From Verrucomicrobium sp. BvORR034 (GTDB taxonomy: Bacteria; Verrucomicrobiota; Verrucomicrobiia; Verrucomicrobiales; Verrucomicrobiaceae): 54,088 bases of DNA. The translations under genes were made by a program, and so were the position numbers. The notes beneath the pieces are model-generated. The model made no database searches and was not told where the DNA came from. It saw only the letters and a list, made by a program, of their open reading frames with translations. The DNA is taken from contig NZ_BATQ01000137.1 in the NCBI RefSeq assembly GCF_000739635.1, positions 1-54,088 of the forward strand, given 5' to 3'. Below, one piece after another: positions 45,672 through 53,939 of the stretch (positions are counted from its first letter, which is position 1; every line of letters begins with the position of its first letter).

Positions 45672-46247
45672 ATGAAGACTTTGGAAACCTCTTTGCTGGA
45701 ACACTTGAGCGAATTTCTCGCTTTTGCACGGAAGCGCCTGTCCAGTCCTGAACTGGCGGCGGATGCCGTGCAGGAGAGCCTGCTGAAGGCACTGCGATCC
45801 AGCGGGGAACTGCGGGATGACGAGAGCGCGAAGGCGTGGTTCTACCGGATATTGCGCAGGACGATCATTGACCTGTACCGGCGGGATGACGTGCACACTC
45901 GCGCAGTGGAGAAGTTGAAGGTGGAACTGGAGCAGCAGGCATCCCCGGATCTGGATGAAGAACGGGTGACCTGCCAGTGCATGAAGGCCCTGCTCCCGAC
46001 CATGAAACCGGAGTATGCGGAGCTCATTGAGCGGCTGGACCTGGGCGGTGAAAGCACTGAGGAAGCCTCGGCACGACTGGGGATTTCGAGAAACAACCTG
46101 GTTGTGCGACATCATCGTGCCCGCCAGCAACTCAGGGAGCGACTGGAGCTGAGCTGCCAAAGCTGTGCGACGCACGGATGCCTGGATTGCACGTGCGACT
46201 CTGCTGCCCGGGACCAAGACAACCGCAACCTCAATGGAAGGAACTGA
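45672..46247 (+). CDS. ECF sigma factor with C-terminal Cys-rich domain (CorE-like)
   Basis: A 191-residue sigma-70 family protein. Region 2 (about 14-75) has A-A-D-A-V-Q-E-S-L-L-K-A-L and A-W-F-Y-R-I-L-R-R-T-I-I-D-L-Y-R; region 4 (about 105-155) has the helix-turn-helix E-E-A-S-A-R-L-G-I-S-R-N-N-L. The tail C-Q-S-C-A-T-H-G-C-L-D-C-T-C (162-175) has five Cys and a His, plus C101-Q-C103 before region 4. In Myxococcus CorE (ECF44) such a tail senses copper/cadmium directly without an anti-sigma factor. The copper ATPase gene starts on the base after its stop, so the pair are likely a self-contained copper response. Confidence 0.85.
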   Translation: MKTLETSLLEHLSEFLAFARKRLSSPELAADAVQESLLKALRSSGELRDDESAKAWFYRILRRTIIDLYRRDDVHTRAVEKLKVELEQQASPDLDEERVTCQCMKALLPTMKPEYAELIERLDLGGESTEEASARLGISRNNLVVRHHRARQQLRERLELSCQSCATHGCLDCTCDSAARDQDNRNLNGRN

Positions 46248-48827
46248 ATGATGGACAAGGTGAAAGACCCCGTATGCGGCATGATGGTGGATCCGGCGAC
46301 GAGCTTGAGCGCGGAGAAGGATGGCCAGACCTGGCACTTCTGCAGCGAGCACTGCCGCACGAAGTTCGTTGGCACGGCACTCCATATCCCAAGCCATCAT
46401 GACCACGGTACCCACAGGGGCCATCAACACCACGAATCCAGCTCGGCCCCGGCCAAGTCCTGCTGTGGTGGCGGCAAGCAGTCCGCCCCGGCTCCGTTGA
46501 CACCGGCCCCGGTGGCCTCATGCTGTGGCGGGCATGGCCACCATCATGCCAGCGCGGACGTGAAGCCGTCCGCCTCGGCCAAGTACTTCTGCCCCATGTG
46601 CCCGGGAGTGGAGTCGGACAAACCCGGCGACTGTCCCAAATGCGGCATGGCCCTGGAGCGCAACCCGGCGTGGAAGCCAGAGTCGCGCACGATCTACACC
46701 TGCCCCATGCACCCGGAAGTGCAGCAGGACCATCCCGGCGACTGCCCGAAGTGCGGCATGGCCCTGGAACCCAAGTTGGTGGCCGGAGCCGATGAGCCCG
46801 AGGATGACAACGCGGAACTGCGTGACATGACGCGCCGCATGTGGATCAGCGCTGTGCTGTCCCTGCCGGTGTTCATCCTGGCGATGACCCACTTGCTGCC
46901 GGGTCAAGGTCACGGATCCTGGGCCGACAGTGAACCGTCACGCTGGCTGCAATTTGCCCTGAGTACGCCGGTGGTGCTGTGGGCAGGCTGGCCGTTCTTC
47001 CGGCGCGGCTGGCGCTCGTTGATCACCCTGAACTTCAACATGTGGACGCTCATTTCCCTGGGGGTGGCGGCGGCCTACATGTACAGCGTGGTGGCCATGC
47101 TGGCCCCTGGGTGGTTTCCCGAATCCCTGCGCACCGGCCACGACGGCAGTGTGGGGGTTTACTTTGAAGCCGCCGCGGTGATCATTGTGCTGGTGATTCT
47201 GGGACAGGTCCTGGAACTGCGGGCCCGCAGCCGCACGGGATCTGCCATCAAGGCGCTGTTGAATCTCTCCCCGCCGACGGCGAGACGCATCACTGCGCAG
47301 GGGGACGAGGAAATACCGCTGGATGAGGTGAAGACCGGCGACCGCCTGCGCGTGCGCCCCGGTGAGAAGGTGCCAGTGGATGGCCGTGTGCTCAACGGGC
47401 ACTCCAGTGTGAATGAATCCATGATCACAGGGGAATCCCTGCCCGTGGAAAAACAAGCGGGTGACAAGGTCACCGGCGGAACGGTGAACGGCACGGGCGG
47501 CTTTGAGATGGAAGCCGAGCGTGTGGGCAGTGATACCCTGCTGGCCCGCATCGTCAACTTGGTGGCGGACGCCCAACGCAGCCGGGCCCCCATCCAGGGA
47601 CTGGCGGACAAGGTGGCGTCCATCTTTGTGCCCGCGGTTGTGGCAGTGGCCGTGCTCACCTTTGTGCTGTGGTACTTCCTGGGTCCCGAGCCGCGCCTGG
47701 CACATGCCATCATCAATGCGGTCGCGGTGCTCATCATCGCCTGCCCTTGTGCATTAGGCCTGGCCACCCCCATGTCCATCATGGTGGGGATCGGCAGAGG
47801 CGCACAAGAAGGCGTGTTGGTGAAGAATGCCGAGGCGCTGGAGCGACTGGAGAAGATCACCACCCTGGTGGTGGACAAGACGGGCACGCTCACAGAAGGC
47901 CGCCCGCGATTGACCAAAGTAGTGCCAGCCCAGGGAGCTGGGCTGGAGGAAAACGAAGTGTTGCGTCTGGCCGCTGCCCTGGAGCAAGGCAGCGAGCACC
48001 CCCTGGCTGCAGCAGTGGTCGAAGGATGGAAAAGCCGGGCTGAAGGGGCGATTGCTCCCGCAGTATCAGGGTTCCGCTCCACCACGGGCGGTGGTGTGGC
48101 AGGCTCCGTAGATGGCCACGAAGTGCGCGTGGGCAAGCCGGCGTTCCTCAAAGACGAAGGCATCCAGGACCTCCAGAGTCTGGAAGAAATGGCACGCCAA
48201 CTTCAGGAGGAAGGACAGACCGTCGTGTATGCCGCCGTTGACGGGCGCGCTGCCGGACTTCTGGCCGTGGCGGACCCCATCAAGTCAACCACTCCGGAGG
48301 CGATCAAGGAACTGCATGCGTTGGGTCTAGAACTCGTGATGATGACGGGTGACAATCAACGCACCGCCGCCGCCGTGGCTGCAAAACTGGGGCTGGACAA
48401 GTTCCACGCCGAAGTGGAGCCGGAAGGCAAGAGCTCACACGTCAACGAACTCACCAAAGCTGGCAAGTCCGTGGCCATGGCAGGAGACGGGGTGAATGAT
48501 GCCCCAGCCCTGGCAGCGGCGAACGTGGGGATTGCCATGGGTACTGGCACCGACGTCGCCATGCAGAGTGCCGATGTCACGCTGGTGAAGGGCGACTTGC
48601 GGGCAATCGCCAAAGCGGTGCACCTCAGCCGTGCCACCATGCGGAACATCCGGCAGAACCTCGTGTTCGCCTTCCTTTACAACGCCCTCGGCATCCCGGT
48701 GGCGGCCGGACTGTTGTACCCCTTCTTCGGCCTGCTGCTGAGTCCCATGCTAGCCGGCCTGGCAATGAGCCTGAGCTCCGTGTCCGTCATCAGCAACGCG
48801 CTTCGTCTGCGGCGGGCGAAGCTGTGA
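46248..48827 (+). CDS. copA: Copper-translocating P1B-type ATPase with YHS and heavy-metal-binding domains
   Basis: An 859-residue pump. Residues 1-45 are a YHS domain (D-P-V-C-G-M-M-V...F-C-S-E-H-C). Residues 46-105 are a His/Cys-rich linker ([27 protein letters not shown]). Then two heavy-metal-binding modules (YFCPMCPG...CPKCGMALE and YTCPMHPE...[10 protein letters not shown], about 107-180). There is no classic HMA domain. Core: CPC metal site in I-I-A-C-P-C-A-L-G (about 498), D-K-T-G-T-L-T phosphorylation site (about 543), G-D-G-V-N-D-A-P (about 747). The start follows AAGGAA with proper spacing; a second ATG is the next codon. Exports Cu(I), or possibly silver. Symbol given by family. 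Confidence 0.92.
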   Translation: MMDKVKDPVCGMMVDPATSLSAEKDGQTWHFCSEHCRTKFVGTALHIPSHHDHGTHRGHQHHESSSAPAKSCCGGGKQSAPAPLTPAPVASCCGGHGHHHASADVKPSASAKYFCPMCPGVESDKPGDCPKCGMALERNPAWKPESRTIYTCPMHPEVQQDHPGDCPKCGMALEPKLVAGADEPEDDNAELRDMTRRMWISAVLSLPVFILAMTHLLPGQGHGSWADSEPSRWLQFALSTPVVLWAGWPFFRRGWRSLITLNFNMWTLISLGVAAAYMYSVVAMLAPGWFPESLRTGHDGSVGVYFEAAAVIIVLVILGQVLELRARSRTGSAIKALLNLSPPTARRITAQGDEEIPLDEVKTGDRLRVRPGEKVPVDGRVLNGHSSVNESMITGESLPVEKQAGDKVTGGTVNGTGGFEMEAERVGSDTLLARIVNLVADAQRSRAPIQGLADKVASIFVPAVVAVAVLTFVLWYFLGPEPRLAHAIINAVAVLIIACPCALGLATPMSIMVGIGRGAQEGVLVKNAEALERLEKITTLVVDKTGTLTEGRPRLTKVVPAQGAGLEENEVLRLAAALEQGSEHPLAAAVVEGWKSRAEGAIAPAVSGFRSTTGGGVAGSVDGHEVRVGKPAFLKDEGIQDLQSLEEMARQLQEEGQTVVYAAVDGRAAGLLAVADPIKSTTPEAIKELHALGLELVMMTGDNQRTAAAVAAKLGLDKFHAEVEPEGKSSHVNELTKAGKSVAMAGDGVNDAPALAAANVGIAMGTGTDVAMQSADVTLVKGDLRAIAKAVHLSRATMRNIRQNLVFAFLYNALGIPVAAGLLYPFFGLLLSPMLAGLAMSLSSVSVISNALRLRRAKL

Positions 48828-48854
48828 TCGGAGTCAGGGTGGGAGGACGATTCT

Positions 48855-48945
48855 GGAGACAGGATTAACAAGATTAGATTGGATTTACAAGATTGGGAAG
48901 AGGGATGGTTTGCGCCTCGGTGCGTTTGCGTGAGGATCAGGAAAC
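48855..48945. repeat. Intergenic dispersed repeats (ACAGGATTAACAAGATT type and CACAAAG type)
   Basis: Contains GAGACAGGATTAACAAGATT with a second ATTTACAAGATTGGGAA unit, then on the minus strand CTCACGCAAACGCACCGAGG, a diverged member of the CACAGAG/CACAAAG family seen at 45561, 51041 and 53799. Nothing else is seen between the ATPase stop and the terminator. Confidence 0.4.
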
Positions 48946-49015
48946 TATCATTTCCGGATGATTGTGGCCGCTGGCGTGGACTTGTGATTGAACACGAGAG
49001 GGCTTTTCAATGAAC

Positions 49016-49053
49016 AAAAAGGCCGCCAGCATCTGTTGCTGGCGGCCTTTTTT
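49016..49053. terminator. Bidirectional Rho-independent terminator
   Basis: Stem GGCCGCCAGC (49021-49030) with GCTGGCGGCC (49038-49047), 7-base loop, flanked by AAAAA on the left and TTTTTT on the right. It can stop the sigma-copA transcript from the left and the small secreted protein gene from the right. Confidence 0.9.
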
Positions 49054-49091
49054 AAGTTGCCTTCAAAGAGGCACCTTCTCACCCCCTGCCC

Positions 49092-49388
49092 TTAGCGGCA
49101 GTGGTGGTGGTGCCTGCGATGGCCAAAGTCGATGTGGATGCTGCCACCACCCCAGGACGGAGGGCAGATGGGACGGGGATTGTAGACAGGGGGCGGACAG
49201 ACAGGGCGGGGCCGGCAGACAGGCACCCAGACCTGCTGGTAAACCGGGCGGCCGCAGTGGTCATAGCCGACAAAGCGGGTCGTGTAGTAGCCCCCACCAT
49301 CGTAGTGGTCGGCTTTGGCGGTCGTGGGTGCCAGGGCTCCAAGGGCAAGGGCGATCCCGGCAAAGGCGAAGAGGAATTTGGATTTCAT
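49092..49388 (-). CDS. Small secreted Cys/His/Pro-rich protein
   Basis: A 98-residue protein from the Met at 49388 (an upstream Met would add 41 residues of non-signal sequence). Signal peptide M-K-S-K-F-L-F-A-F-A-G-I-A-L-A-L-G-A-L-A, then a mature part with Y-D-H-C-G-R-P-V-Y-Q-Q-V-W-V-P-V-C, several C-P-P units and a His-rich end H-R-R-H-H-H-H-C. Metal binding is likely from composition. It lies next to the copper genes, convergent to copA, so a periplasmic copper sponge is a possibility; that is inference. Confidence 0.65.
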   Translation of the reverse strand: MKSKFLFAFAGIALALGALAPTTAKADHYDGGGYYTTRFVGYDHCGRPVYQQVWVPVCRPRPVCPPPVYNPRPICPPSWGGGSIHIDFGHRRHHHHCR

Positions 49389-49656
49389 GGCAGTGGGGGC
49401 AAGGTCGGTTGACTGAGTGGCTGAAAGAATGATTTGTGTGCCGCGCGACTCCGGTCGGTTGGCCCCACTTGGGAGCCGATTTCCTCGATGGATCACTCGC
49501 GCTTCAGCCAATCAGACGGGAGCGCTGTATCGTTATTCAACTTTCTTCAAAAAGTGGCCGGAGGCACAAAATCGCGAGCCATCACCTCCACCCAACCCGG
49601 TGCCCCCCCAACCACAGAGCGTTGCAAAAAAGCGCTTCCAGCCTACCCTTTATGGC

Positions 49657-50997
49657 ATGAAGCGAACCGTCACCTGCTCCCTGTTGGCGTGCCTGATCCT
49701 TCCTTTTTCACAGGTCTGCGGCCAGTCAGATCCGGCGGTGGAGGTTGGCCGACCAGGCAAGCTGGCGTTCAAAGAAGAGACCGTGGGAGTGGTGCGGGGA
49801 CCAGGCTTCAAGGCGGAAGGCGTCTTCATGGGCACTCCCCTTGTGCTGGACGAGGCTTACGCTGCCAAGCACGACCTGCCCGCGCTGCAGGCACCATTCA
49901 AGGTGGTCGTGCCCAAGGACAACAACCTCTACTTCCTGCCGGGCGGCAATAAAACCGGGGTGCCGGAGCTGGCGAGGTTGAGCATCGCCACAGAAGACAA
50001 GAAAGCGGTGGAGATTCTTCGCTTTGTGACCATGACCATCCCGCTTCAGCGCACGTCGGAAGATCGCTTGGTAGTTTGTGCGAACCTGCTTGCCACCAAG
50101 GCGTTCCCCCAGATCACCAGCAACTATGAGCAGGCGCGACAGCTGGACCTCTATGTGACCCGCATCCGGGGCAATGATGCGGTCTGTCTGGTGGCGGAAA
50201 TGGTCAAACCGGGCAGCAGCGAGTCCTACTGGGTGAAGGCAGTAGGGATGATGCCGGCGAATTCTGAAAACGGCGTGATGGCCTTCTTCATGGCAGACAA
50301 GCAGCTTAGCGAGATCAAGACGCAGGCAGATCTGCTGACCAAGGGGTTTAGCCAGAAAGTGATCCACAGTCTGGAGTTTCTGCCGGTGACCACTGTCGCG
50401 GATGCTCCATCAAGTGAGGGCTACAGATCCGCGTCCGAAGCCCTTCGATCCTGGGCGGGAGCCGCAGCGCAAGCTGGTACGACGCCCAAAGGGGTGGCTG
50501 CCTCCCCTGGGAACGCAAATTCTCTCAAGGCACTCTTCGAGAAGTACCATGCCGCTCTCATGACTCAGGATGCGGCGACGGCAGCACTCATCGTGCGAGA
50601 CCTGCTGCCGGATGAGACCCGGCTTCAATCGGCCATTGGAGGAGGAGCCACTCCAGAGATCTGGGCGAAGATCAAGGCGTTCCATGATCAACTCCCAAAG
50701 GCCGGCGACGCGGCTCTGGCCAAACTCCTGGCGGCCAAGCCCGCTCAAACGATGGTCGAAGTTCACGGAGCCACCACAGAGGAGATTGCCCAGTACGCCG
50801 AGGGTTCCGTGGCGTTTGCAGAGTTTCCCAGTGCCGCCCGGGATCTGGCGAAGGCCGGAATCCTCAAGCCCGGCGTGACGTTCTTCGAGGTAGAGTTCCT
50901 CGAACCCGGTGCGGAGTCGGGTATGAAGTATCACCTGTTTTACTGGGACGGCGCAAGCTGGAGCATGCTGGGCCCGGTGTGGCGGGGGCTCAAATGA
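49657..50997 (+). CDS. Exported protein of unknown function
   Basis: 446 residues from the Met at 49657, chosen because it opens a signal peptide (M-K-R-T-V-T-C-S-L-L-A-C-L-I-L-P-F). An upstream open frame to 49417 has low-complexity sequence and is probably not translated. The mature part is mixed alpha/beta with no motif that I know. The C-terminal third (about 280-446) has an Ala-rich helical segment (K-A-L-F-E-K-Y-H-A-A-L) and ends with Y-H-L-F-Y-W-D-G-A-S-W-S-M-L-G-P. Function not recognised. Confidence 0.65.
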   Translation: MKRTVTCSLLACLILPFSQVCGQSDPAVEVGRPGKLAFKEETVGVVRGPGFKAEGVFMGTPLVLDEAYAAKHDLPALQAPFKVVVPKDNNLYFLPGGNKTGVPELARLSIATEDKKAVEILRFVTMTIPLQRTSEDRLVVCANLLATKAFPQITSNYEQARQLDLYVTRIRGNDAVCLVAEMVKPGSSESYWVKAVGMMPANSENGVMAFFMADKQLSEIKTQADLLTKGFSQKVIHSLEFLPVTTVADAPSSEGYRSASEALRSWAGAAAQAGTTPKGVAASPGNANSLKALFEKYHAALMTQDAATAALIVRDLLPDETRLQSAIGGGATPEIWAKIKAFHDQLPKAGDAALAKLLAAKPAQTMVEVHGATTEEIAQYAEGSVAFAEFPSAARDLAKAGILKPGVTFFEVEFLEPGAESGMKYHLFYWDGASWSMLGPVWRGLK

Positions 50998-51040
50998 CGG
51001 GGACTTGATGATGAACTGTGGCGGATCGAGAACGAGGTAA

Positions 51041-51068
51041 CAACCACAGAGTCACAAAGAACACAGAG
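51041..51068 (+). repeat. Dispersed CACAGAG/CACAAAG-type repeat, copy 2
   Basis: CAACCACAGAGTCACAAAGA then ACACAGAG. Same family as 45561-45586 (opposite strand) and, more distantly, 53799-53827. Confidence 0.55.
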
Positions 51069-51169
51069 TGTGAACAAAAAGAATGGCGAGGGGCTTCCTC
51101 AGGCGAGGTCTCCCCTGCCAAATCGGAGTATCCTGTGTGCTCTCCGGGAACGTCAGAATTCCTAAAGAG

Positions 51170-51242
51170 AGCCGGTTGTCGGACTCGAACCGACGACCTG
51201 CTGATTACAAATCAGCTGCTCTACCAACTGAGCTAAACCGGC
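51170..51242 (-). tRNA. tRNA-Thr (anticodon UGU)
   Basis: Read on the minus strand: acceptor GCCGGTT pairs with AACCGGC, D-arm AGCTCAGTTGGTAGAGC, anticodon stem GCTGA/TCAGC with loop TTTGTAA (anticodon TGT), T-arm with GGTTCGAGTCC, discriminator T. 73 bases, no CCA encoded. Confidence 0.95.
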
Positions 51243-51509
51243 AATCTCTCCAGACGGGAAGGTCCAGAACTGCCCTCTCGGGCGTGGAACTCGGACAATA
51301 GCCGGAACAGGGCGGAGGACAACCAAAATTGTGCAGCCAGAGCAGGAAGTACCGTTCCACAAACCGGCCCCAGGACGCTGACGCTGGTCGAATGGGTGGA
51401 CTCTGTGGTAAAATGCCACAATCACGATTCCAAGGGTAGACCACTGCCCTGCCGGACGGAGCAGGTGTAGACAATCCGGCCGGACAATACCACTTCCACA
51501 AGCACCGCC

Positions 51510-51983
51510 ATGAAACTCACCTTTGAGCACGTTCATGTAATGATCAACCACCTGCCCATCCATGGGTTGGCAATTGCGCTGCTGGCACTGGCTGCGGCCA
51601 TGGTGATCCGGTCACGCCCCGCCCAATTGATCGCCCTGGCCCTGACGGTCTTTTGCTCGGCGATGGTCCTGCTGGTCAGCTACACCGGCAATCAGGCGTT
51701 TGATGCGGTGATCGCTCTGACGGACGATGCCGGCACCGAATGGCTGGATGAGCACAGCCGCAGGGCTGGCCTGGTGGCACCAGTTTACTATGCTGCGGCC
51801 GCCTTCGGCTTGGCGGCGATTTTTCTTCCGCTCCGATGGCCTCGTTGCGCAGTGCCCCTCGCCGTCATCACGCTGGCCCTGGGTGCGGCGGCCATGTTGG
51901 GAGGAGGGTGGATCGCCCGGGCCGGTGGACAGATCCGGCATCCGGAGTTGCGGGAGGAGACGCCTGCAAAGGTGGAGGGTTAA
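51510..51983 (+). CDS. DUF2231-like small membrane protein
   Basis: A 157-residue protein beginning M-K-L-T-F-E-H-V-H-V-M-I-N-H-L-P-I-H-G. The N-terminal 'H-x-x-x-x-x-H-L-P-I-H' block and four membrane helices (about 18-35, 40-58, 92-112, 116-138) fit the DUF2231 type ('vHp.lvhfPia.l'), which in some members binds heme through these His. Preceded by TACCACTTCCACAAGCACCGCC with no clear ribosome site. Function unknown. Confidence 0.7.
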   Translation: MKLTFEHVHVMINHLPIHGLAIALLALAAAMVIRSRPAQLIALALTVFCSAMVLLVSYTGNQAFDAVIALTDDAGTEWLDEHSRRAGLVAPVYYAAAAFGLAAIFLPLRWPRCAVPLAVITLALGAAAMLGGGWIARAGGQIRHPELREETPAKVEG

Positions 51984-52109
51984 GGGGCTGGAACACCTTA
52001 GCAGGCAATGTTGCGGTGTTTGGCGTGAGGTGTTGATCGACCAGCAATCGCCCCTGACACTTTGCGATACCTTCCTCGCTGACCTCGAGATCTCGTCATT
52101 GCCGCAGCT

Positions 52110-52165
52110 CCACCAGGCGAAAGCGGCGTCAAGCCGCCAGCACTCCAAGACGCTTCGCGTGGTGG
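52110..52165 (+). repeat. Dispersed REP-like element
   Basis: CCACCAGGCGAAAGCGGCGT at the left, CACTCCAAGACG in the middle, and CGCGTGGTGG at the right. The outer CCACC and GGTGG arms are complementary, so the unit can form a hairpin. The gap 51984-52321 has nothing else that I can support. Confidence 0.6.
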
Positions 52166-52321
52166 AATGCGAAGGGAGGATTAACGCATGCCGTAGATTG
52201 CTATTTTGACAAATTCACGCCAGTGTCTTTGCGATCTGGTCGCTTGACCTCGCGTTTGTCTGCCAATCGTAGTTTCCTTGATATTGAGCTATCCAACGAC
52301 AGTCAGGCCATATGGAACCCA

Positions 52322-53428
52322 TTATGGTCCGCCTTTGATCGCGTCTTCATACCTGCTTGCCAGTCTGTATGTACGACTCTTCTTCGACGGATCTTCAACT
52401 GCTAAAAAGCCTTCTTCCACCCACTTTGTGCATTGCAAGCGAGATTGTTGGACGGACAGCCCCAAGTGAACAGCGAGTTCGCCTGAAGTCACCACACGAT
52501 GTTTGGCAAACAAACTCCACGCCTGTCGTTGCAGGGGGCGTAGCTCCCTAAAGTGCGACGTCATCGCAGCCTGGTCGCTTCTGCCCACCCGCGCTTGTTG
52601 AGCGGCAGCTTGTGACCTGACTTTTGAGAACGCCTCTGCAACACCTTCACAAAAGTACTGCACAAATCCACTGACGTCCGCCTCAGCACGCCCAAGATGG
52701 TAGTTGTGGCTGGGGCCGACAGCCAGAGCGCCGTAGTAGGCCTCCAGATTGCGGGCATAGTATTCCTCCAGAGCATAGATGCCTTTCAAGCCATAGCCGC
52801 ATCGGTGCATCACAACAGTCGCCAGCAAGCGAGACGTACGGCCATTGCCATCGTAATACGGGTGAATCGTTGCAAACTGATAGTGTGTCAGCGCGGCGAT
52901 CACAGGTGCTGGCAACTCACGAGCAACCATCTCACGATTGACCCAGTCCACGAGATCTTTCATAAGAGGGGCCACTTCTTTCGCCTCCGGGGGCATGTAA
53001 ACGATGCTTCCATCAAGGCCATTTCGAATGACATTCTGCCCATCCCGATAGGGGGTTGGGACTGCCTTCCCTTCGAGCGCCAGTCCATGAAGCACTTGCA
53101 CATCTCGTTGCCTTAGGTCGGGTGTGGAAGTGCCCAATTCTTCTGCCTTGTCCAGGGCCCGATAGTAGTTCCTCACTTCCCGTTCATCTCGCTCTCGGCC
53201 AGGAAAACGAGCCCTAGAGCCAATGACTTGCTGAACCTCAGGAAGAGTCAGACGATTCCCCTCTATCTGGGTCGAATAATGGGTCGAGAGCAGGCGCGCA
53301 GATTCCCGAAGGGAAGCGATGAGGCTTGGCAGAATTGGAAGAGCCTCGATTGAGACGCGATCAGCCTCCGCAGCCATCAGTGCCTTGGCAGTACGCGCTG
53401 TGATGGTGTACTGAGGATCAAATGCCAT
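52322..53428 (-). CDS. Fic-domain AMPylase with N-terminal inhibitory motif and C-terminal winged helix
   Basis: 368 residues from the Met at 53428; a Met at 53449 lies inside the predicted promoter and is not preferred. The active-site motif H-P-Y-Y-D-G-N-G-R-T-S-R (189-200) is complete. The inhibitory helix S-T-Q-I-E-G-N (52-58) fits the class II (S/T)xxxE(G/N) pattern whose Glu blocks ATP. The C-terminal 70 residues form a winged-helix-like domain (V-V-T-S-G-E-L-A-V-H-L-G-L-S-V-Q-Q). Fic enzymes transfer AMP from ATP to Tyr/Ser/Thr hydroxyls of target proteins. No antitoxin gene is adjacent, as expected for class II. Target unknown. Self-control through its winged helix and the upstream repeats is possible. 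Confidence 0.9.
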   Translation of the reverse strand: MAFDPQYTITARTAKALMAAEADRVSIEALPILPSLIASLRESARLLSTHYSTQIEGNRLTLPEVQQVIGSRARFPGRERDEREVRNYYRALDKAEELGTSTPDLRQRDVQVLHGLALEGKAVPTPYRDGQNVIRNGLDGSIVYMPPEAKEVAPLMKDLVDWVNREMVARELPAPVIAALTHYQFATIHPYYDGNGRTSRLLATVVMHRCGYGLKGIYALEEYYARNLEAYYGALAVGPSHNYHLGRAEADVSGFVQYFCEGVAEAFSKVRSQAAAQQARVGRSDQAAMTSHFRELRPLQRQAWSLFAKHRVVTSGELAVHLGLSVQQSRLQCTKWVEEGFLAVEDPSKKSRTYRLASRYEDAIKGGP

Positions 53429-53437
53429 GACCGATAC

Positions 53438-53465
53438 AGGATAGCACACATTTTTAAATCGTCAA
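53438..53465 (-). promoter_or_regulatory. Promoter of the fic gene
   Basis: Minus strand TTGACG (53460-53465), 16-base spacer, TATCCT (53438-53443). The start point would be near 53431, only about 3 bases before the ATG, so the message is nearly leaderless. The tandem repeats touch the -35 box. Confidence 0.6.
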
Positions 53466-53498
53466 TAAATGCACATTAAATACGCATTAAATGCACAT
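53466..53498 (-). repeat. Three 11-bp tandem direct repeats upstream of fic
   Basis: On the minus strand ATGTGCATTTA, ATGCGTATTTA, ATGTGCATTTA follow without spacers; units 1 and 3 are identical and unit 2 differs at two positions. An 11-base period is about one helical turn, so proteins bound to each unit would sit on the same face. They abut the -35 box of the fic promoter. Confidence 0.85.
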
Positions 53499-53601
53499 TA
53501 AAAAATGGCGTGGCTCTATTTCGGCTCGGCAAGAAAGCCTTTCTAGGCGCGCATTCCTCGCTGGCACCCACCCTCGGGATGTGGTGTCCGCACACCAGGC
53601 G

Positions 53602-53625
53602 AAAGCGGCGTCAAGCCGCCGACTG
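53602..53625 (+). repeat. Partial REP-like element
   Basis: AAAGCGGCGTCAAGCCGCC, identical over its first part (with the preceding CACCAGGCG) to the unit at 52110-52165, then the similarity ends. A truncated copy. The gap 53450-53939 otherwise holds only the fic promoter, the tandem repeats and the repeat at 53799. Confidence 0.55.
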
Positions 53626-53798
53626 TAGTTTCATCGATCTCGAGAAAGGCGCCGGGCGAGAGACTTGGCATACCACATTCCAAGCAATCGCGTCCACTAA
53701 GGCCGTTTGCCCCCTTACTGGGGCCGTCCCGCATGCGGGACGAAACTCCAACACTGTCTCAGGACATGCCAGGGTTGACTGCCCCCAGAACCCTCCCC

Positions 53799-53827
53799 CT
53801 TTGTGCCTTCGTGTCTTTGTGTGAGGA
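53799..53827 (-). repeat. Dispersed CACAGAG/CACAAAG-type repeat, copy 3
   Basis: On the minus strand TCCTCACACAAAGACACGAA then GGCACAAAG. Diverged member of the family at 45561 and 51041. Confidence 0.45.
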
Positions 53828-53939
53828 CAATCCGCCCCCTGTCTCCGCCCGCCCTTGCATCCGCGCCAAGCCTCTCTACCGTCCCTCGTCCGCGCTTTCC
53901 TCGCTCCCCTCCTCTTCCGATCTTTCCAAATCCAAAGTC

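Noticed and set aside
49417-49656. N-terminal extension of the exported protein at 49657
   Set aside because: Low-complexity Pro-rich sequence before a clear signal peptide; the internal Met is the better start.
51170-51242. tRNA gene as an integration site of a mobile island
   Set aside because: No integrase and no direct repeat of the tRNA 3' end are seen nearby.
53466-53498. Short CRISPR-like array
   Set aside because: Units are 11 bases with no spacers; no cas genes. They are a promoter-adjacent tandem repeat.
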